DNA of 64,000 nucleotides, from NCBI RefSeq assembly GCF_021502675.1, contig NZ_JAKFHA010000011.1, positions 62,001-126,000 on the forward strand, read 5' to 3'. Both the position numbers and the translations under genes were made by a program. Origin of the DNA: Yinghuangia soli. GTDB taxonomy: Bacteria; Actinomycetota; Actinomycetes; Streptomycetales; Streptomycetaceae. Position 1 is the stretch's first letter, and every line of letters starts with the position of its first letter. Of the stretch, positions 59,867-64,000 are shown in pieces. The notes under the pieces were generated by a model, which saw nothing but the letters and a program-made list of their open reading frames with translations, had not been told where the DNA came from and ran no database searches.

Positions 59867-60574
59867 CTACCCCTGTGCCGGTGCTGCTTCCGCCGTCGAC
59901 TTCTCCAGCATGGCGAGGGTGTTGGCGTGGGTGCCGACGACGTGCTGCCGGGCGAGTTCGGCGGCTTTCGCGGAGTCGCGGGCGGCGATGGCGGCGTAGA
60001 GCCGCTCGTGTTCGCCGCACATGGCGGCGCCGTCCTCCGGGGTGGAGGTGAGCCGGAAGAGCCGGCGGAGCCGGCCGTCGAGCGGCGTCATCAGGTCCTT
60101 GAGCAGCGGGTTGCCCGACATGTCCACGATTTGCTGGTGGAAGTCGGCGTTGAGGGCGACGGCCTCGCGCAGGCGGCCGTTCCCGGCGGCGCGGCGGGAG
60201 CGGTCGAGGATGCGTTCCAGGGACCGAAGTTCGGCGTCGGTGGCGTGTTCGGCGGCGAGCCCCGCGGCGAGGGCTTCGAGCGACTCGCGGACCGCGAAGA
60301 AGTGCCGGGCGTCCTCGGGGCCGAAGTCCGCGACGACCGCGCCCTTGCGCGGCTGGATGGCGATGAACCCCTCGGTCTCCAGGCGCTGCATGGCCTCGCG
60401 CACGGGGATGCGCGAAACGCCCAGCTCCTCGGCGATCTCGCGCTCCACGAGCCGGCGGCCCGCCGCGTACTGGCCCTCGATGATGCGCTCGCGCAGTTCG
60501 ACGTACGCCTGGTCCCGCAGCGACCGGTGGGCGTCGCCCATGCTCGGGCCGTCGGCGGGGGTGCGGGGGCTCAT
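59867..60574 (-). CDS. GntR-family (FCD/FadR-type) transcriptional regulator
   Basis: A 235-residue repressor. The N-terminal winged helix contains GRRLVEREIAEELGVSRIPVREAMQRLETEGFI, and the C-terminal all-helical FCD domain has metal-ligand histidines in NADFHQQIVDMSGN and in the HERLYAAIAARD segment. FCD regulators respond to organic acids and control adjacent catabolic genes. It is divergent from an amidohydrolase-permease pair with a TGGTAT/ATACCA palindrome between them, the form typical of this family. ATG at 60574 was taken; a second Met lies at residue 12. Confidence 0.9.
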   Translation of the reverse strand: MSPRTPADGPSMGDAHRSLRDQAYVELRERIIEGQYAAGRRLVEREIAEELGVSRIPVREAMQRLETEGFIAIQPRKGAVVADFGPEDARHFFAVRESLEALAAGLAAEHATDAELRSLERILDRSRRAAGNGRLREAVALNADFHQQIVDMSGNPLLKDLMTPLDGRLRRLFRLTSTPEDGAAMCGEHERLYAAIAARDSAKAAELARQHVVGTHANTLAMLEKSTAEAAPAQG

Positions 60575-60674
60575 GAAGGGACTCCAGACCGTTCGGCGGG
60601 CACCAGTGCGGGGTCAAGGTCCCCGATCATTCCAGATCACTTTCGGTCCGGAGATTTCCCCCGAGACCATTGCT

Positions 60675-60691
60675 TGGTATTCGGTATACCA
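60675..60691. promoter_or_regulatory. GntR/FCD-type operator
   Basis: TGGTAT (60675-60680) mirrors ATACCA (60686-60691), and GGTATACC (60683-60690) is itself a perfect palindrome. It lies 101 bp from the regulator start and 93 bp before the amidohydrolase start. The form agrees with sites of FCD-type GntR proteins. Confidence 0.68.
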
Positions 60692-60783
60692 GTTACGGTG
60701 GCGGCCGCCCACCCCGACAGCGGGCTGCCGCACATGTCGGTCCGAGCCGCCAGGCCGGGCGCCGACCCAGCACCAGGAGTGCC

Positions 60784-62112
60784 ATGCCGACCACACCCGT
60801 GACGCCGCCGACCGGCGGTGTTCCCGCGCCTGAGCTGCTGCACCGGGTGACGTCGCCGACCGGTGCCGCGCTCGTGCCGGAGGTGCTGCGCCGGGCGGCG
60901 CTGCCGGACGGCCGCCTCGCCGACGTGCACCTGCGGGACGGCCTGGTGGCCGAGATCCGGGCGTGCGCGGGGCCCGACGCTGCGGGCGTCGACCGGGCGG
61001 TCGGCGGGGGAGCGGCGGAGCGTGCCGTCGACCTCGGCGGTGCGCTGCTGCTGCCCGCGTTCGTGGACGGCCACGCGCACCTCGACAAGACGTTCCTCGG
61101 GTCCCCTTGGCAGCCCCACCTCCCGGCCGCCGACCTGCGTGCCCAGATAGCCGCCGAACGCGAGCTGCGCCGCCGGATCCCCGTGCCAGTCGAGGACCGG
61201 GCGACCGCGCTCGCGCGCCGCATGGCCGCGCTCGGCACCGGCTACGTCCGCTCGCACGTGGACATCGACCCCGACGCCGGCCTGGCCGGCCTGCACGCCC
61301 TGCTCGCGGTCCGCGAGGCCTGCCGGGACCTCATCGGCATCCAGCTCGTCGCGTTCCCGCAGAGCGGCGTCGTGACCGCGCCGGGCGTCGCGGACCTGCT
61401 CGACGCCGCGCTGCGCGAGGGCGCAGACCTGGTCGGCGGACTCGACCCGGTCGGCTTCGACGGCGACATGGCCGGGCAGCTCGACGTCGTGTTCGGTCTC
61501 GCCGAACGGCACGGCGCGGGGATCGACATCCACCTGCACGACGGCGGCGCCGACGGCATCGCGCAACTGCGCGAGATCGCCCGGCGGACCGCCGCGCTGG
61601 ATCTCGGCGGCCGCGTCGCGGTCAGCCACGCGTACGCCCTCGGCCAGGTCGGCGACGGTGAACTCGGCCGTACTGCAGAGGTGTTGGCCCAGGCCGGGGT
61701 CGCCATCATGACCAACGGCCCGGCCGGGACCACGCCGCCCGTACGGCGCCTGCGCGAACTGGGCGTACGAGTCTTCGCCGGTTCCGACAACATCCGCGAC
61801 GCGTGGTGGCCGTACGGCACCGGCGACATGCTCGAACGCGCCACCATCATCGGCCTGCAATGCGACCTGATGACGGACACCGGACTGCACGACGCCGCCG
61901 ACCTCGCCACCGACGCAGCCGCGGCGGCTCTCGGCCTGTCCGGGTACGGCCTCGCCCCGGGCTGCCGCGCCGACCTGGTGGCCGTCGACGCCGCCTCCGT
62001 ACCCGAGGCGGTCGCCGCGCACCCCGCACGGCTGCTGGTCCTGCACGGCGGCCGCGTGACGGCCGACCACCGGGGCCTCGTGCACCTGTCCGACGGCGGC
62101 CGGGCGGACTGA
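60784..62112 (+). CDS. CodA-like amidohydrolase
   Basis: A 442-residue metal-dependent hydrolase of the cytosine deaminase-like branch. Metal ligands are visible in FVDGHAHLDKTF (His-X-His near residue 98), IDIHLHDGG (around 258), VSHAYALG, and the catalytic Asp in FAGSDNIRDAWWPYGTGDM. An Asp replaces Glu after the HLH motif, so cytosine itself need not be the substrate; a cyclic amide, imide or guanidine is possible. AGGAG precedes ATG at 60784. It is co-directional with an APC permease and controlled by the divergent GntR protein, so it probably acts on an imported compound. Confidence 0.86.
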   Translation: MPTTPVTPPTGGVPAPELLHRVTSPTGAALVPEVLRRAALPDGRLADVHLRDGLVAEIRACAGPDAAGVDRAVGGGAAERAVDLGGALLLPAFVDGHAHLDKTFLGSPWQPHLPAADLRAQIAAERELRRRIPVPVEDRATALARRMAALGTGYVRSHVDIDPDAGLAGLHALLAVREACRDLIGIQLVAFPQSGVVTAPGVADLLDAALREGADLVGGLDPVGFDGDMAGQLDVVFGLAERHGAGIDIHLHDGGADGIAQLREIARRTAALDLGGRVAVSHAYALGQVGDGELGRTAEVLAQAGVAIMTNGPAGTTPPVRRLRELGVRVFAGSDNIRDAWWPYGTGDMLERATIIGLQCDLMTDTGLHDAADLATDAAAAALGLSGYGLAPGCRADLVAVDAASVPEAVAAHPARLLVLHGGRVTADHRGLVHLSDGGRAD

Positions 62113-62260
62113 ACTCCGTTCTCCCGGCGGCCGGTATGCCCCCGGGTCCCGAAGCCCCGAACTTCCGAAGTTGCGAAACCCCGGCCCTGCGGGCCCGCCG
62201 CTTCGCCGAACCCGCCCTACCCCGCGCCGCAGCGCGCCCTTGCCCCCGGAGGAACCCGCT

Positions 62261-63742
62261 GTGACCACGCATGCCCCCGCGCCCGCCCCGGCGGACGCGT
62301 CCAAGCCGCCGGCCGCCGGTGACACCAAGCTCGCGACCGGCCAGATAGGCACGGCCGACCTGGTCTTCTTCGTCGTCGCGGCGGCCGCCCCGCTGACCGT
62401 GCTGGCCGGCGTCGCCCCCTTCGCAATCGGGGTCGGCGGCCCCGGGACGCCGCTCGGCTACCTGATCTCGGGTGTCCTGCTGGCGCTGTTCGCCGCCGGG
62501 TTCACCGCGATGAGCCGGTACGTCCGCAACGCCGGAGCGTTCTACGCCTACGTCGCGCGCGGACTCGGCCGGACCCTTGGCGTGGCCACCGCCTACGTCG
62601 CGGTCGTCGCGTACAACCTCATCACCCCCGGTGTGGCCGCCGCCTTCGGCTACTTCGGAGCCGCCTACGTCAACGAGCGGGCGGGCACCGACATCCCGTG
62701 GTGGGTGTTCGCGGGCGTGTGTGTCGCGGCCACCGGCGTGCTCGGCTGGCTGCGCGTCACCTTGAGCGCGAAGGTCCTGGGCGTGGCGCTGGTCCTCGAG
62801 GTGGTCTCGCTGCTGCTCATGGAGTTCGGCATCCTCAAGGACCGCGGCGGCGACGCCCTCGACCTCGGCTCGTTCGACCCGCAGACGCTCGCCAACGGCG
62901 GTATCGCCGGGATGTTCGTCCTGGTCATCGGGGCTTTCACCGGCTTCGAGGCGACCGCCATCTACGCCGAGGAAGCGCGCGACCCGCGCCGCACCGTGCC
63001 GCGCGCCACGTTCGTGGCGATCGGGTTCCTCGCGCTGTTCTACGCCGCCGGGGTCTGGCTGATCATGGGTGCGTACGGGACCGACGAGGCGGTGGCGCTC
63101 GCGCAGGGTGCGGACGGCCCGCAGCTCACGTTCGACGCGGCCGGCGCGCACGTGGGCACCTGGCTCGCGGACAGCATGGAAGTCCTCATCATCGTCAGCG
63201 CGTTCGCCTCCACGCTCGCCTTCCACAACGCGGGCGCACGGTACCTGTACGCGCTGGGCCGCGAGGGCCTGCTGCCGCGCTCGCTGGGCCGCGTATCGGC
63301 CAAGCACGGTTCGCCGGGCGCCGCGGTCGTCGCGCAGACCGTGTTCAACGTGCTGCTCATCGGCGTCGGGGTGGCGCTGGCCGCCGACCCGTACGCCGAG
63401 GTGTTCCTGTGGAGCAACAGCGTCGGTGTGCTCGGCGTCATGGCCATGCAGGCGCTGGCGGCGCTCGCCGTCTGGGCGTTCTTCCGCCGTGACCGGCGCG
63501 GGATGTCGGCGTTCCGGGTGGTGTGGGCGCCGCTCGTGTCCTGCGCGGGGCTGGCAGTACTGACCGTGCTGGCGGTGGTGCATTTCGACTTGCTGACCGG
63601 CAAGACCGGAACGGTGAACGCGGCGCTTCTGGTACCGATCCCGGTCGTCGCGCTCGCGGGTGCGGCGGTGGCGCTGCGCATCCGGCGGCGCGATCCGCAG
63701 CGGTACGTGCGCCTGACCGAGGTGGACGTCGAGCGCGGCTGA
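62261..63742 (+). CDS. APC-family permease
   Basis: A 493-residue membrane protein with 12 helices and a Pro/Ala-rich 20-residue N-tail. IGTADLVFFVVAAAAPLTV is helix 1, FTGFEATAIYAEEARDPRRTVPRA (helix 6 and following loop, residues about 229-252) the APC signature, and AFHNAGARYLYALGREG helix 8. It resembles the permease at 35996 in overall design and probably carries the substrate of the preceding amidohydrolase. GTG at 62261 follows GGAGG. The 148-bp gap to the upstream gene contains no clear terminator, so co-transcription is likely. Confidence 0.87.
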   Translation: MTTHAPAPAPADASKPPAAGDTKLATGQIGTADLVFFVVAAAAPLTVLAGVAPFAIGVGGPGTPLGYLISGVLLALFAAGFTAMSRYVRNAGAFYAYVARGLGRTLGVATAYVAVVAYNLITPGVAAAFGYFGAAYVNERAGTDIPWWVFAGVCVAATGVLGWLRVTLSAKVLGVALVLEVVSLLLMEFGILKDRGGDALDLGSFDPQTLANGGIAGMFVLVIGAFTGFEATAIYAEEARDPRRTVPRATFVAIGFLALFYAAGVWLIMGAYGTDEAVALAQGADGPQLTFDAAGAHVGTWLADSMEVLIIVSAFASTLAFHNAGARYLYALGREGLLPRSLGRVSAKHGSPGAAVVAQTVFNVLLIGVGVALAADPYAEVFLWSNSVGVLGVMAMQALAALAVWAFFRRDRRGMSAFRVVWAPLVSCAGLAVLTVLAVVHFDLLTGKTGTVNAALLVPIPVVALAGAAVALRIRRRDPQRYVRLTEVDVERG

Positions 63743-63776
63743 CCCCGACGGGATCACCGAAGAAGAGCGGGAACCA

Positions 63777-63811
63777 GGTGGTCCGGCAGGGGCGTACTCT
63801 GCCGGACCACC
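63777..63811. terminator. Bidirectional terminator at the end of the catabolic locus
   Basis: A perfect 13-bp stem (63777-63789 with 63799-63811) and a nine-base loop, between the convergent permease and second amidohydrolase genes. Confidence 0.85.
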
Positions 63812-63818
63812 GCACGTG

Positions 63819-64000
63819 TCAGACCAGTCGGCCCGCACGTGCCACGATCTCGCCCGCCCGCACGACGATGTCGCGCGGCGGCAGGTCCACGACCACCTGC
63901 GGTACGCACTCGCCCTCGACCAGCATGAAGTCGGCGGGCGACCCAGGGGTGAAGTCCACCGCCGGGAGACCGAGCAGCGCGGCGCCGCCGTGCGCGGCGA
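63819..64000 (-). CDS. C-terminal end of a second CodA-like amidohydrolase (5' part beyond window)
   Basis: The last 60 codons of a leftward gene are visible, including GSPADFMLVEGECVP and DIVVRAGEIVARAGRLV before the TGA at 63821-63819. This is the standard C-terminal beta-sandwich return of CodA-like amidohydrolases, similar to the end of the enzyme at 60784. Catalytic residues lie outside the window. It converges on the permease across a strong terminator. Two related amidohydrolases around one permease suggest consecutive ring-opening and deamination steps, which is an inference. Confidence 0.75.
   Translation of the reverse strand, partial: AAHGGAALLGLPAVDFTPGSPADFMLVEGECVPQVVVDLPPRDIVVRAGEIVARAGRLV

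Overview
The window is high-GC DNA from an aerobic, filamentous-type actinomycete. Gene content points to Streptomycetaceae or a close relative: paired futalosine-pathway menaquinone genes (mqnB, mqnD), a cold-shock protein with a conserved C-terminal extension, DUF2771, DUF3027 and DUF2530 proteins, a sacsin/Hsp90-like ATPase, an IdeR/DmdR-type iron regulator with an iron box elsewhere in the window, and frequent GTG starts. I see no rRNA, complete tRNA, CRISPR array, insertion sequence or prophage. The assignment rests on family recognition, not on a database search.

Layout. 1-6.6 kb: an iron-box-controlled sucrase/ferredoxin-like gene, a small membrane protein, the cold-shock gene, and a tight leftward operon (MFS, DUF2771 lipoprotein, mqnB, mqnD). 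6.6-25.4 kb: mostly core genes, including the sacsin-like ATPase facing a CtpE-like P-type ATPase, a DUF2530 protein with a large tyrosine-rich N-terminal extension, an NCS2 permease, a MarR-MFS pair, an ECF sigma factor with a membrane partner, a secreted membrane-anchored protein, an MFS gene and serC. 25.6-35.7 kb: a large FAD/Fe-S D-lactate dehydrogenase-type protein, a solitary PD-(D/E)XK nuclease-like gene, an LAxTG cell-wall protein, a PrmC-related methyltransferase, a HAD hydrolase and a PucR regulator.

35.7-45 kb: PucR, an APC permease and a Tat-exported FAD amine oxidase look like an amine uptake and oxidation group. An AT-rich, apparently transcribed stretch without a recognisable gene follows. 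Then come a divergent citrate synthase/pdxH pair with a repeat-rich promoter region, an SDR and an M20 amidohydrolase. 45-51.6 kb: a candidate structured RNA on the minus strand, a large repeat-containing surface protein, an MFS gene, a wall-anchored AA10 polysaccharide monooxygenase and a hotdog-fold protein.

51.7-64 kb: an operon of three paralogous DUF4328-like membrane proteins, each ending in a GTW-type domain, is the best candidate here for an undescribed multi-gene system. It is followed by a SIS-domain protein, the iron regulator, a NarK-type transporter, a degenerate primase-polymerase-like protein, and a GntR/FCD-controlled catabolic locus with two amidohydrolases and an APC permease.

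Two patterns cut across the annotation. First, several genes carry short tandem duplications at or just past their stop codons. Second, most regulator genes have clear palindromes in their upstream regions. Starts were chosen from Shine-Dalgarno position and family length. Where they are uncertain the alternatives are given.
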